Shown here in pieces: positions 18,059 through 27,229 of a stretch of DNA of 64,000 nt (position 1 is the first letter of the stretch; every line of letters starts with the position of its first letter). The translations under genes and the position numbers were made by a program. The stretch covers positions 124,001 to 188,000 of the forward strand of contig NZ_SPQO01000007.1 in NCBI RefSeq assembly GCF_004570325.1, given 5' to 3'. A model generated the notes under the pieces. It had not been told where the DNA came from, searched no databases, and saw only the letters and a program-made list of their open reading frames with translations. This stretch comes from Mycobacterium sp. PS03-16 (lineage in GTDB: Bacteria > Actinomycetota > Actinomycetes > Mycobacteriales > Mycobacteriaceae).

Positions 18059-18064
18059 GAACCG

Positions 18065-18409
18065 TCACTTCTTGAGCGGGTCGTGGCCCCAGTTCATCAG
18101 TGAGTACCGCCACGCGGTGTCCTCGATGTCACCCGAAGGCCGTTGCGCGAGATGGCGTTTGGCGTAGCCGACCACCTTGCGCATGTGGGCGTAATCCTCG
18201 TCGCCGAGGTCGGATTTCTTGGCCTCGAGGATCTTGACGATGTGTCGCCCACTCGCGTGGCCGGTCGCTTCTCCGCCACCGGACTTCTGACCCACCGACT
18301 TCGATTCGTCGGTGCCCAGCCACGTGTCGAGTTCGCGCGCGGTCATGTTCACCACGTCCTTGAACTCCGACCAGGTCTCCTGGTGGTCGTCTTTGTGCTT
18401 CTCCGCCAT
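18065..18409 (-). CDS. DUF3140 domain-containing protein
   Basis: Small charged cytosolic protein of 114 residues matching DUF3140: W-S-E-F-K-D-V-V-N-M-T near 13-23, L-D-T-W-L-G-T near 27, G-R-H-I-V-K-I-L near 53, ending W-R-Y-S-L-M-N-W-G-H-D-P. Function unknown; relatives are common in actinobacteria and proteobacteria and often sit beside DUF2945 proteins, as here. In this pair the DUF2945 gene is 10 bp upstream on the same strand, so they form a two-gene operon. Possibly a stress-related DNA- or RNA-binding module; unproven. Confidence 0.8.
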   Translation of the reverse strand: MAEKHKDDHQETWSEFKDVVNMTARELDTWLGTDESKSVGQKSGGGEATGHASGRHIVKILEAKKSDLGDEDYAHMRKVVGYAKRHLAQRPSGDIEDTAWRYSLMNWGHDPLKK

Positions 18410-18419
18410 TCGCTGTCGC

Positions 18420-18632
18420 CTACTTCTTCTTCAGCGCCTCGGGCTTGTGCACGGCGTCGTTACCGCTCTTCTCGCTGCGCACGCGGTACTGCGGCTCCTC
18501 TTTCGACGCCTTCACCTTGCGGCCGGCCGCCTCCGTCTCCTTGGTGATCTTTTCCTCGACCTTGCCTTCGGCCGTGCTGCCGTGACTCTTCCAGGTGACC
18601 TTGTCACCCTTGTGGAATTCCTGGTTGCTCAT
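18420..18632 (-). CDS. DUF2945 (hypervirulence-associated Tudor-like) small protein
   Basis: A 70-residue, highly basic and Lys/Glu-rich protein. It starts with F-H-K-G-D-K-V-T-W-K-S-H-G and ends Y-R-V-R-S-E-K-S-G-N-D-A-V-H-K-P-E-A-L. These are the two conserved blocks of DUF2945, a small Tudor-like barrel. Molecular role unknown. First gene of a two-gene operon with the DUF3140 gene. Full length for the family, nothing missing. Confidence 0.82.
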   Translation of the reverse strand: MSNQEFHKGDKVTWKSHGSTAEGKVEEKITKETEAAGRKVKASKEEPQYRVRSEKSGNDAVHKPEALKKK

Positions 18633-18697
18633 GACGCGCGCATACCCGCATGCCTGCGGTTGATCCCGGGTGCGCCCAACCCGTCACATTTTCGTCG

Positions 18698-19024
18698 TCA
18701 CCGCGGCGCGTACATGATCAACCCGACGCCGACCAGGCAGATCAGCGCGCCGGTGATGTCCCAGCGGTCGGGGCGGAACCCGTCGGCCACCACCCCCCAG
18801 ATCAGCGATCCGGCGATGAAGACCCCGCCATAGGCGGCGAGCACGCGCCCGAAGTGCGCGTCGGGTTGGAAGGCGGCGACGAAGCCGTAGGCCCCGAGCG
18901 CCAGCGCACCTGCCCCGACCCACAGCCAACCGCGGTGTTCGCGGACCCCCTGCCACACCAGCCAGGCGCCGCCGATCTCGAGCAGCGCGGCAAGGATGAA
19001 CAGGGCGATCGACTTGGCCACCAT
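18698..19024 (-). CDS. YnfA/UPF0060 family membrane protein
   Basis: Inner-membrane protein of 108 residues, exactly the family length, with four transmembrane helices. L-L-E-I-G-G-A-W near 13-20 and [11 protein letters not shown] near 62-72 are the family's conserved blocks. The family is related to SMR-type small exporters, but transport by this member is not shown. ATG 19024 is chosen because it gives the family's length; an in-frame GTG at 19036 is possible. It sits 22 bp after the kinase-like fusion gene on the same strand and may be co-transcribed. Confidence 0.85.
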   Translation of the reverse strand: MVAKSIALFILAALLEIGGAWLVWQGVREHRGWLWVGAGALALGAYGFVAAFQPDAHFGRVLAAYGGVFIAGSLIWGVVADGFRPDRWDITGALICLVGVGLIMYAPR

Positions 19025-19046
19025 CACGACGACCACCCTGCCCTGT

Positions 19047-21035
19047 CTAGGTGTTGCGGTTCCACTCCAGCCAGCCGGTGCCGGTGCGGCCGTCGGCGGT
19101 GGTGACCACGGCCCACGCGCGGGGAAACAAGCTGACCCGCCCGTCGGCGGCGGTCAGGCGGACCGGCGCTTGCCCGCGGATGTCGACCTCGATTGTGGTG
19201 TCGCCGGGTTGCAGGGCGAGCGTGGTGGTGACCGGCAGGCCGTTGTCGGCGAAGGTGGCCCGCGCGGTCACCGCGGTGGTCTCGGTGAGCGCCGCGCCGG
19301 CCGCTTGCACGTATCCGACGCTCATCGGCGGTGCACCGGGGATGCGCAGGTCGACGCCGTGGGTGTGGGTGCCGTCGTCGAGGTGCAGCGCGTGCCACAC
19401 CCAGTCCATGGCCCACCAGTCGCGCACTCCCCACGAGTGGTCGCGCTGGCCGGGCACCGACTCGAACGCGTAGTCGCGGCCGTCGGCGGCGACCGTGCCC
19501 GACACCGTGCAGGCGATCTCGTACCGGGACGTGATGCGGTACTGGTACGGCGTGCCCACCGTGGTCCACGTCAGGTCCATCGACAGGTCGGTCGGCCGGC
19601 CGGGCTCACCGCGCAGCAGCGCGGCAGGATCGTCATACGCGGCGCCGCGCCCCCGCACGGTGACCCGGAACGTGCGCAGCGGGTCGGCCGGGTCGAGCCG
19701 CAATTCGACGCCGGCACCGCGGGTTTCGCGGTAGTCGGTGGGCACCGCCGCCTCGAAGTCGACGATCGCGATGGTGGGCATATCGGGACCGCACAGCAGC
19801 GCGTTGATCCAGGCCGTGTCCTGGTTGGGCACCAGGCCGAGCCGGATCCAGCCGCCGATCCCGGCGCGTCGGTCGACGAAGTCGAAGTACCAGCTCTCGT
19901 TCCACATCTCCTCCGCACCCGGAGGATGGGATCCCTCGTCCTCGGCGGTGGGCTGCAGCGGGGTGTCGGCCACGGCGGCGGGCAGCACCCCGAGCGCGTC
20001 GGTGTCGAGGACGTGCTCGCAGTGGCGGCGCAGCATCGTCATGAACATGTGGTCGCCGCGTTCGGTGCGTTCGACCAGCATCGAGGACACGATCGCCATC
20101 ATCACCCCGAAGAAGCTCTGTCGGCGCACGCCGTCGCGCACGGCGGTGAAGTCGACGGGGGCCTGCGCGCCGAGTGCGTCGTGGTAGGCGTGCAGCAGCG
20201 CGTCGTAGTGGGTGCGCCGGTCTTCGGTCGGCAGCGCGCAGCCGAGGAAGTAGGCGACGTCGGTGAAGGCCGGCCCCCAGGTGACGGTCTGCCAGTCGAC
20301 GACGGTGAGCGCGCGGTCGGCGCCGGGCTGGCCGAACAGCATGTTGTCGAGGCGGTAGTCGCCGTGAATCAGCCCCTGCACCGGGGTGGCCGCCTCCGCC
20401 TCGAGGTACGCGTCGAACGCGGCGACCAGTCGCTCACACACTTGTCGGTGCTCGGGGGCGATCTGCTCGGCGTAACGGTCGGCGAATCCCGCCCACAGCT
20501 GGGCGATCAGCGCCTGATTCATCGGCGACTCGCGGTTGAGCCACTCCGCATCGGCCAGCGCCGCGTTCCCGAGCAGCGGTCCGTGCACGCGGCCCAGTTC
20601 GGCCAGCGCGAGCGCGGCCTGCTCGGCGGTGGCGCCCCGGATCTCGTCGCCCACGACGGCGGGCGCGGCGTCGCCCAGCACCAGGTCGAACGCACCGGTC
20701 TGCGGGTCGTAGGCGGCGTGGTAACACGGGGCGACCGGCCCGGCCAGGCCCGGCGCGATGTCGGTGTAGAACCGCACCTCGCGTCCGTAGAGTCCGAGCG
20801 CCAGCCCGGTCTGCCTGCTGTTGGTATCGGTGGCCGCGACCTTGAGCACCACCGACGCCGGGCCGGTGGACCCCTCGGCATAGGTGAGCGTCACCCGGTA
20901 GCACTCGCTCATCTGACCGGTGCCGATGCGGTCGAACGTGAAGTCGGCGACGGTACCTGCGCGCAGCACCGTGCTCAGCCAGTCGGCCGTCAGATCTGTG
21001 GGACGTTCGATGACGAGGTCTGCAGTGTGAGCCAC
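19047..21035 (-). CDS. Aminoglycoside-phosphotransferase-like domain fused to a DUF7064/DUF7065-type domain
   Basis: A 662-residue two-domain protein. Residues 1-350 are an APH/choline-kinase-like fold: nucleotide loop region near 37-45, K65 in V-V-L-K-V, catalytic H-G-D-Y-R-L-D-N at 224-231 and the metal Asp in V-D-W-Q (D247). Residues 360-662 are a beta-rich domain with [18 protein letters not shown] and D-W-V-W-H-A-L, as in DUF7064/DUF7065 proteins found near steroid and terpenoid genes. The substrate is unknown; such kinases often act on small lipophilic molecules or CoA-ester pathways. GTG 21035 is 6 nt behind TAGGTT (21047-21042), so likely leaderless. Confidence 0.75.
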   Translation of the reverse strand: MAHTADLVIERPTDLTADWLSTVLRAGTVADFTFDRIGTGQMSECYRVTLTYAEGSTGPASVVLKVAATDTNSRQTGLALGLYGREVRFYTDIAPGLAGPVAPCYHAAYDPQTGAFDLVLGDAAPAVVGDEIRGATAEQAALALAELGRVHGPLLGNAALADAEWLNRESPMNQALIAQLWAGFADRYAEQIAPEHRQVCERLVAAFDAYLEAEAATPVQGLIHGDYRLDNMLFGQPGADRALTVVDWQTVTWGPAFTDVAYFLGCALPTEDRRTHYDALLHAYHDALGAQAPVDFTAVRDGVRRQSFFGVMMAIVSSMLVERTERGDHMFMTMLRRHCEHVLDTDALGVLPAAVADTPLQPTAEDEGSHPPGAEEMWNESWYFDFVDRRAGIGGWIRLGLVPNQDTAWINALLCGPDMPTIAIVDFEAAVPTDYRETRGAGVELRLDPADPLRTFRVTVRGRGAAYDDPAALLRGEPGRPTDLSMDLTWTTVGTPYQYRITSRYEIACTVSGTVAADGRDYAFESVPGQRDHSWGVRDWWAMDWVWHALHLDDGTHTHGVDLRIPGAPPMSVGYVQAAGAALTETTAVTARATFADNGLPVTTTLALQPGDTTIEVDIRGQAPVRLTAADGRVSLFPRAWAVVTTADGRTGTGWLEWNRNT

Positions 21036-21205
21036 ACCGAGAACCTAGCAGTGGGCTGCATCACACTGTTGACGGGTGTCAATCAGTGTGTGCGCCGCGC
21101 CGCGGGTGCGTTTTCAGCCGGCCGCCGCGGCGCGTCGCGGATGAAAGCGCACTCGGGGAAGACGGCGACGGGCCGAGCAGGTCGACCGGGCCCGAATGAA
21201 CGGAT

Positions 21206-23167
21206 TCAGTGGTGTGCGCTGCGCGCCGGGGTGTGGCAGGCGTCCGGTTCGGTGGCCGGCACGTCCAGGGCGGGATTGCGATCGAAGAAGCCGTACGGCT
21301 TGAGCCAGAACGACACCACGTCGACCGGCATGACCGGCCAGTCCTCGGGCCGGGTGATGTGGTGGATGCCGAACACGTACCACAGCACGACATCAGTGTC
21401 GGCGATCGACCGGTCGGCCCGCGTCCACTCCCCCAGGCCCGTGTCGCGCGCCGACTGGTTGACGAATTCGCCTGCCGGCCAGCGCTCGTCGGGCCGGTTC
21501 GGAGTCACCCACAGGGTGTGGCCGATGACGTTGGCGCGCGCCAGCACCGGCGAGGACTCATCGAACATCGGCGGGATCGCCCCACCGGGCACCAGCTTGT
21601 ACGACGGATGGGTGCCCAGCCCGTTGACGACGCCGGTGTTCACCACCTTCCAGCCGCGCTGAGTGGCGAACGAGACGTCCTGCCTGCCCTCCTGCTCGGT
21701 GCGCAGCGGAACGTCGCGGGTCACCAGCGACAGCCCGTAGGGATTGTCTGGCCCGACCGGTTCGGCGTGCGATTCGGTCATGTAGACGGTGTTGTCGGGT
21801 CCGTCGACGTCGAGGTCCAGGCGGGCGACCAGGAAGTGCTGGTGGAACGGGGCGTAGGTGCGCTCGTCGACCAGGGTGCCGTTGGGATGCGGCGCGCCGG
21901 GTGCGAGCGGCGTGGTGACCATGATGCCGGTGGCCCGGACCTCGCACTCGATGTTGCCGTCCTGGTACAGCCGCCAGTAGACCAGGTACTCGTAGTTGGC
22001 GACCGTGACGTGGAACGACATGGTCAGCCGCCGCATCCGGCGCACCTCGGCGCCGGCATGGTGGTCGACGTGCTTCCACAGCACCGCGTCGTCTTCCTCG
22101 TGAATGCAGATCGCGTTGCGGATCGTGTACGGCTCGCCCCTGCTGTTGTGCAGAACCGCGTCGAGGTAGCGGATCTCGCCGAGACAGTCGCAGCCCAGTT
22201 CCAGCGAGGTGGTCATGAAGCCCAGACCCCACTCGCCGATGTCGAAGGCGGTGCGCCGGTAATGATCCGGGGACGGGTCACGGTAGGGCACCACCATCTC
22301 GGCGAACGACAATCGGTGCGCCACCGAGCGGTCGCGGTCGCCGTCGCGGTAACGCAAGGTGTGCAGCGTCATGCCCTCGCGGTGGTTGAAACCGATGCGC
22401 ACCGACCAGTTCTGCCATGCGAGCAGGTGACCGTCGAGGGTGAACGACGGTCCCTCGGGCTGGGTGATGTGCAGCGGGTGCAGCGGTTCCCGCCGCGACG
22501 CCGCCCGGATCCGCTCCGGAATGTGGTGGGGCACATACTCACCCATCACGTCGGGCATGGTGGCCTCACCGGACGAGAAGGGCCCGTCGTCTTCGACGGT
22601 GAGCAGCGCCATCGCGTTGAGGTCGACCACGCAGTGCAGTCCGCTGACCAGATGCGCGTACGGGTTGGCGCCCGGCGCGTTCTTGTACCAGATGTCCGAC
22701 CAGCCCAACCGGCGGTCGCGGTACTCGGCCGGGGCGACCACGTCCCCGTAGGTCCAGGTGTCGATGAACACGTTGTCGATGTCGGTGATGCCGCGGCGGT
22801 GCAGCGCGGCGAGCACGTCGGGATGCGCACGCAGCATCGCGTCGCATTCGGTGAACTCGTCGACGGTGAAGTTCGGCTGCACGCCCGGGATGTGGGTGAA
22901 CGACTCGACGTGGTCGCCGGTCAGTGACACCACCGCCTTGTAGGTGGCGTTGCGGGCCCGGTCCAGGCAGGTGGCGGTCGCCCGTCGGGCCGGGCGGGTG
23001 CCGTCACGCTCGAAGGCGGCCAGCTCGTCCTTGTCCGGTTCGGCCAGTTCGATCGACGTGAGGCGCCAGCCGTCGGCCACGCCGTGCGCGCGGCGCAGCC
23101 CCGCAGCGACCGCGGTGAACTCGGCGGCCGTCAACGGGTCGAGGGGATGCGGCACGTCGCTACGCAA
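21206..23167 (-). CDS. Copper-containing primary-amine oxidase
   Basis: Oxidises primary amines to aldehydes, releasing ammonia and hydrogen peroxide; 653 residues, normal for the family. The self-processed topaquinone tyrosine is Y392 in N-Y-E-Y; the catalytic base is D309 in A-F-D-I-G-E; copper ligands are H442 and H444 in F-H-Q-H-F plus a later His in the I-H-H-I-T region. No signal peptide, so cytoplasmic as in Arthrobacter enzymes. The start given is TTG 23167; GTG 23155 is an alternative. It follows the carboxylesterase gene by 32 bp on the same strand. Substrate (tyramine, phenethylamine or other) unknown. Confidence 0.93.
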   Translation of the reverse strand: MRSDVPHPLDPLTAAEFTAVAAGLRRAHGVADGWRLTSIELAEPDKDELAAFERDGTRPARRATATCLDRARNATYKAVVSLTGDHVESFTHIPGVQPNFTVDEFTECDAMLRAHPDVLAALHRRGITDIDNVFIDTWTYGDVVAPAEYRDRRLGWSDIWYKNAPGANPYAHLVSGLHCVVDLNAMALLTVEDDGPFSSGEATMPDVMGEYVPHHIPERIRAASRREPLHPLHITQPEGPSFTLDGHLLAWQNWSVRIGFNHREGMTLHTLRYRDGDRDRSVAHRLSFAEMVVPYRDPSPDHYRRTAFDIGEWGLGFMTTSLELGCDCLGEIRYLDAVLHNSRGEPYTIRNAICIHEEDDAVLWKHVDHHAGAEVRRMRRLTMSFHVTVANYEYLVYWRLYQDGNIECEVRATGIMVTTPLAPGAPHPNGTLVDERTYAPFHQHFLVARLDLDVDGPDNTVYMTESHAEPVGPDNPYGLSLVTRDVPLRTEQEGRQDVSFATQRGWKVVNTGVVNGLGTHPSYKLVPGGAIPPMFDESSPVLARANVIGHTLWVTPNRPDERWPAGEFVNQSARDTGLGEWTRADRSIADTDVVLWYVFGIHHITRPEDWPVMPVDVVSFWLKPYGFFDRNPALDVPATEPDACHTPARSAHH

Positions 23168-23199
23168 TCACATCGCGGTGGGCCGCGCAGCCGATCGGC

Positions 23200-24711
23200 T
23201 CAGCGGGCCGCCAGCGTGAAACCCTCCCACGCGGTGCGCCGGTCGGCGTCGGGGTCGAACTCCAGTCGCGGCTTGCGGTCGAACACGCGGACCGCCCGGT
23301 GGTCGGCGCGGTAGGCGGGCCAGTCGTCGCCGGGTTCGCCGGTGTGGCTGAACGCCCGCCACCGCCGCTGCACGTCGTTGCTCACCTTCAGCGCCGAGCG
23401 GCGGTCCGCGGCGGCGGTCAGCAGCGACCCGAACCGGCTGCGGTAGACGTCGAACACCGCGAACAGTTCGGTGGCGTGGGTGGCGCCGAGCCCCGACCAG
23501 CGCAGCGTGCGCGGCGCGTAGTCGTAGCGGTACACGTAGACGGGGGCGTGGCGGGAGTGTGCCTCGGCGATCTGCCACGTCGCGGTGCCGAACGCGAAGT
23601 CCCCGCCCAACCGCACGCACGCCGAGGAACTCGGGTAGCCCGGGTAGGCGGCGGTGATCCGCTCCCGGCGCTCGGCGTCGGAATCGGCGAGCAGCATCTC
23701 GATCATCGGTTCGGACATCGGCAGCAGCGGCAGGAACCGGGTGAACAGCCGACCCTCCTCGGCGTTGTTGCCGACGATCAGCGGAACCCGGTGCGCGGAA
23801 CCCGCCGCCATCGCCTCCACCGGGTCCACCGGAAGGTAGTCGGTGCCGGACGTCGGGCCGACGGGAAATGCGCCGGGCAGGTCGTCCTGCATACCGCGGC
23901 TGAGGAGCCTGTCCAGGGCGCGCACCAGCTCCGACGGGCGGGCGGCCATCAATGCGGCGGCGCCGTCCTGCGGGCGGGCACCGAGCAACCCGGCGAAATG
24001 TTCGGCGAACACCTTGGCGGCGTCGGCCGACCGGACCATCCCGCTGGCCGGGCTCTCGGCGATGGCCCGCGCGAACAGGCCACCGGCCTGCGGCACCGCC
24101 AGCAGGGTGGCCACCGCATGCGCGCCGGCGCTCTCACCGAAGATCGTGACGTTGTCCGGATCGCCGCCGAACACCGCGATGTTGTCGCGCACCCAGCGCA
24201 GGGCCATGACCAGGTCGCGCAGGTACAGGTTGCCGTCGATCGGGTGCTCCGGCGTCGACAGCGCCGACAGATCCATGCAGCCCAGCGCGCCGAGCCGGTA
24301 GTTCACGGAGACGAACACACATCCGCGGCGCGCCATCGCCGCACCGTCGTAGATCGGGGTGGCCGAGCTGCCGAGGATGTACCCGCCGCCGTGGATGAAG
24401 AACATCACCGGCATCGGGCCCTCGGGCGGGTGCTCCGGCGCGACCACGTTGAGCGTCAGGCAGTCCTCGCTCATCGACTGGTGTTTGCCGACGCCGAGCA
24501 GCGTGTACTTGGGGTCCTGCGGCGAGCAGTAACCGACGCTGTGGCAGTAGCGCACCCCCGGCCACGGCTCGGCCGGCCGCGGCGCCCGCAACCGCAGCCG
24601 CCCCACCGGCGGGCGGGCGTAGGGCACGGCACGCCAGCGGTGGACGCCGTCCTGGGTGAAGCCCTCGATCGTGCCGGTGCTGATGTTCGCGCGGACGATG
24701 CGTTCGTGCAT
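23200..24711 (-). CDS. Type-B carboxylesterase/lipase family protein
   Basis: Serine hydrolase of 503 residues. The nucleophile is S194 in G-E-S-A-G, the oxyanion hole is H-G-G-G at 107-110, and S-E-D-C-L-T-L-N-V at 81-89 is the type-B carboxylesterase signature. The acid is in the N-N-A-E-E-G region near 310 and the His is in G-A-T-H-A-T-E-L near 410. No signal peptide, so cytosolic. ATG 24711 lies 6 nt behind TACCGT (24723-24718), a probable leaderless start; GTG 24714 is also possible. Upstream of and probably co-transcribed with the amine oxidase. Natural ester unknown. Confidence 0.9.
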   Translation of the reverse strand: MHERIVRANISTGTIEGFTQDGVHRWRAVPYARPPVGRLRLRAPRPAEPWPGVRYCHSVGYCSPQDPKYTLLGVGKHQSMSEDCLTLNVVAPEHPPEGPMPVMFFIHGGGYILGSSATPIYDGAAMARRGCVFVSVNYRLGALGCMDLSALSTPEHPIDGNLYLRDLVMALRWVRDNIAVFGGDPDNVTIFGESAGAHAVATLLAVPQAGGLFARAIAESPASGMVRSADAAKVFAEHFAGLLGARPQDGAAALMAARPSELVRALDRLLSRGMQDDLPGAFPVGPTSGTDYLPVDPVEAMAAGSAHRVPLIVGNNAEEGRLFTRFLPLLPMSEPMIEMLLADSDAERRERITAAYPGYPSSSACVRLGGDFAFGTATWQIAEAHSRHAPVYVYRYDYAPRTLRWSGLGATHATELFAVFDVYRSRFGSLLTAAADRRSALKVSNDVQRRWRAFSHTGEPGDDWPAYRADHRAVRVFDRKPRLEFDPDADRRTAWEGFTLAAR

Positions 24712-24788
24712 CACCCGACGGTAGCGAATCCGTTGCCGTGGACCGCGCCTGACCGGCGGTCGCGTGTCGGCCCGCTAGCCTGGCCGAC
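24712..24788. promoter_or_regulatory. Divergent leaderless promoters, carboxylesterase and lipoprotein genes
   Basis: The 77-bp gap holds a -10-like TACCGT on the minus strand (24723-24718), 6 nt from ATG 24711, and TAGCCT on the plus strand (24776-24781), 7 nt from ATG 24789. Neither start has a clear Shine-Dalgarno, consistent with two leaderless transcripts. Confidence 0.55.
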
Positions 24789-25472
24789 ATGCGGATCGCT
24801 GTGCTCATCGCGGCGTCTGTGCTGGTCGCGGGTTGTTCAGACGCGGTGGACGGGCAGGCACAACGCCCGGAACCGACGCTGTCGGCACCGTCGGGCACGA
24901 CGCGCCCGTCACCGTCACCGTCCCCGACCACCACCCCGCCGGCGGGCCCACCAGCCGGGCAGGCGCCGGTCGCGGAGGTGATCCGCTGGGTCGAGGCGGG
25001 AGCGCCGGCCGCGGCCGACGGCTTCCACACCGTCAGCCGCGACGGCATCAGCACCGACCTGGGCGAGGAAATCGCGTTCACCACACCGTCGGGCACCTCG
25101 AGGTGCATGACCGACCGCAGGGCCGAGGGCGCCCTGACGTGCCTGGTCGAGCTGACCGACCCGCCCCCGCGTCCGGCCGACGTCTACGGCGAGTGGAAGG
25201 GAGGCTGGGTGGACTATCCGGGCGCCAGCCTCGACGTGGGTTCGGCGCACGGCGATCCCGGGCCGTTCTCCGACGGCTTCGGTGCCGAACTCCCGTACGG
25301 GCACACCCTGGCCTTCGGTGACTACCGGTGCCGCACCGATCCGGCGGGCCTGTTCTGCGTGAACTACGCCCACCAGTCGGCGGCCCGGTTCAGCGACGCC
25401 GGCGTCGTCACCTTCGGCTGCCTCGAGCAACAACCGCCGGCGCCGGGGATCGGGCTGCGGTTCAGCTGCTGA
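24789..25472 (+). CDS. Conserved mycobacterial lipoprotein, function unknown
   Basis: A 227-residue exported protein. A short signal peptide (M-R-I-A-V-L-I-A-A-S) ends in lipobox V-A-G-C with Cys 16, followed by a Pro/Ser/Thr-rich linker to about residue 60 and a compact domain with six Cys (in R-C-M, T-C-L, R-C-R, F-C-V, G-C-L and the C-terminal S-C). These probably form disulfides outside the membrane. I recognise the general pattern of mycobacterial lipoproteins but no specific function. Convergent with the membrane protein at 25480 with only 7 bp between. Confidence 0.8.
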   Translation: MRIAVLIAASVLVAGCSDAVDGQAQRPEPTLSAPSGTTRPSPSPSPTTTPPAGPPAGQAPVAEVIRWVEAGAPAAADGFHTVSRDGISTDLGEEIAFTTPSGTSRCMTDRRAEGALTCLVELTDPPPRPADVYGEWKGGWVDYPGASLDVGSAHGDPGPFSDGFGAELPYGHTLAFGDYRCRTDPAGLFCVNYAHQSAARFSDAGVVTFGCLEQQPPAPGIGLRFSC

Positions 25473-25479
25473 GGCGGCG

Positions 25480-26055
25480 TCACCCGGCCGAGCGGGCCCG
25501 CTCCCGCGCCCGGCGGGGATAGATCTGCGTCATGCCCACCGCGCCGACGGTGACGATGACGGGAATGACGTAGTTGGTCCAGTCCTTGGTGTGCGGGAGG
25601 TGCGCGGCGAGCAGGCCGAGGACCGCGATGAGCGCGAACACCAGCGCCCACATCAGGGTCAGCACCTGGTTGACGCGCCGGAACAGGGGCAACTCGGAGT
25701 CCCGCTGGGGCACCGACTCCCGGGCGTACTGCTCGGTGAACGGCACAAAGGCCAGCGAGGCCAGGCACATGACGGCCAGCACGCCGCTGGACAGCGTGGT
25801 GGCGTAGGTGTCCATCCAGTCCCGGTCGGCCGCGCCGACCATCATCGCCGCCGTCGTGACGCCGAAGAAGAACACGATGGTCACCACGTCGAGTAGGCGC
25901 GGGCCGCCGCGGCCGATCGAGATGCCGAGGATCACCGCGGAGAACACCGCGCACAACGCGCCGAACTTCCACGTGCTGGGCCCGTCGGCCACCACCCAGT
26001 ACACGATCCACGGGACGAAGCCGACGAACGGACTGCGGTCGAACCACTCATCCAT
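25480..26055 (-). CDS. Integral membrane protein of unknown function
   Basis: A 191-residue protein with about five or six hydrophobic helices (near 8-24, 30-46, 55-72, 84-104, 132-152 and 160-178) and an Arg-rich cytoplasmic C-terminus. The loop after helix four (F-T-E-Q-Y-A-R-E-S-V-P) is polar. No motif ties it to a known transporter or enzyme. ATG 26055 is the first plausible start. It lies 24 bp downstream of ssuD on the same strand, so it may be read through from the sulfonate operon, but nothing else suggests a sulfur role. Confidence 0.65.
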   Translation of the reverse strand: MDEWFDRSPFVGFVPWIVYWVVADGPSTWKFGALCAVFSAVILGISIGRGGPRLLDVVTIVFFFGVTTAAMMVGAADRDWMDTYATTLSSGVLAVMCLASLAFVPFTEQYARESVPQRDSELPLFRRVNQVLTLMWALVFALIAVLGLLAAHLPHTKDWTNYVIPVIVTVGAVGMTQIYPRRARERARSAG

Positions 26056-26079
26056 GACATCCGCAGCGTACGCGCCGCC

Positions 26080-27228
26080 TCAGTCGGCGATGCCTTTCTG
26101 TCTGAGGATCGGTAACACTCCCTCGGCGAACCAGTACGCCTCCTCCAGATGGGGATAACCCGACAGGATGAAGTCGTCGAATCCCAGCGAGTGGTATTCG
26201 TGGATGAGGCCGGCCACCTCCTCGTGGCTACCGACCAGTGCGGTGCCTGCGCCACCGCGGACCAGCCCGACCCCGGCCCACAGGTTCGGGTAGATCTCGA
26301 GCCGGTCGATCCGGCCACCGTGCAGGGCGGTCATTCTTCGCTGCCCTTCGGATTGCGAACTGCCATGCAACTCAGTTGCTTTGGCGATCTGCTCGGGTGA
26401 CAACCCGGCGAGCAGCTCCTCGGCCACCGCCCACGCCGCCGCCGAGGTGTCACGGGTGATGGTGTGCAGCCGAATGCCGAAGCGCACGGTCCGGTGCCGT
26501 TCGGTGGCCAGCGCCTTCACGCGGTCGATTTTCGCGGCCGCGGCCTGTGGCGGCTCACCCCAGGTCAGGTAGACGTCGGCATACCGGGCGGCGACCGGGA
26601 GCGCGGCCGCCGACGATCCGCCGAAGTAGATGGGCGGCAACGGGTCCGGCGGAGCAGACACCCGCGCCTCGGCGACGCGATAGTGATCGCCGGTGTAGTC
26701 GAGGCTCTCCTGGCGCCACAGTGAGGTGACGATGTGCAGGAACTCGTCGGTGCGCGCGTACCGCTCGTCGTGGTCCAGCCAGTCGCCGAAGCGGCGCTGT
26801 TCGACGTCGTCGCCGCCGCTGACGATGTTGAGCATCAGCCGGCCGTCGGAGAACCGTTGCAGTGTCGCGGCCTGCTGGGCGGCGAGGGTGGGCGGCACCA
26901 GGCCGGGCCGGAACGCGACGAGAAAATTCAGCCGTTCGGTCTCGGACAGCAGCGCGGCGGTGGTCAACCAGGCGTCCTCGCACCAGGTTCCGGTCGGGGT
27001 CAGCACACCCTTGTAGCCGAGGCGGTCGGCCGCGCGGGCGACCTCGGCGAGATAGCGGCGAGTGGGCGCGCGGTGGTTGGCGGGCAACGACTGCTGCGCC
27101 GAGGCGTGCGAGGACCCGACGATCGACCGGCTGTCACCGGCGGTCGGCAGGAACCAGAAGAACTCGGCACGCGGTGCGCGCGCTTCGCCGTCCAGCAGCG
27201 GCGCGGTGAGGTGGGACGGAACAGACAT
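26080..27228 (-). CDS. ssuD: FMNH2-dependent alkanesulfonate monooxygenase (LLM class)
   Basis: Cleaves sulfonates to aldehyde and sulfite using reduced flavin; 382 residues in the luciferase-like TIM-barrel family. The N-terminal F-F-W-F-L-P-T-A-G-D, the G-T-W-C-E-D-A-W element near 80, the flavin-binding stretch N-I-V-S-G-G-D near 135 and Y-F-G-G-S-S near 202 match SsuD. It begins one base after the binding-protein stop and is the last sulfur gene of an ssuC-ssuB-ssuA-ssuD operon. A flavin reductase partner (SsuE) is not adjacent. Other LLM sulfonate or sulfone oxygenases remain possible. Confidence 0.88.
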   Translation of the reverse strand: MSVPSHLTAPLLDGEARAPRAEFFWFLPTAGDSRSIVGSSHASAQQSLPANHRAPTRRYLAEVARAADRLGYKGVLTPTGTWCEDAWLTTAALLSETERLNFLVAFRPGLVPPTLAAQQAATLQRFSDGRLMLNIVSGGDDVEQRRFGDWLDHDERYARTDEFLHIVTSLWRQESLDYTGDHYRVAEARVSAPPDPLPPIYFGGSSAAALPVAARYADVYLTWGEPPQAAAAKIDRVKALATERHRTVRFGIRLHTITRDTSAAAWAVAEELLAGLSPEQIAKATELHGSSQSEGQRRMTALHGGRIDRLEIYPNLWAGVGLVRGGAGTALVGSHEEVAGLIHEYHSLGFDDFILSGYPHLEEAYWFAEGVLPILRQKGIAD

Positions 27229-27229
27229 G

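Noticed and set aside
18996..21662. 888-codon open frame on the plus strand opposite the kinase-like fusion
   Set aside because: Arg/Gly/His-rich translation without domains; it is the GC-driven shadow of the minus-strand gene, whose active-site motifs are clear.
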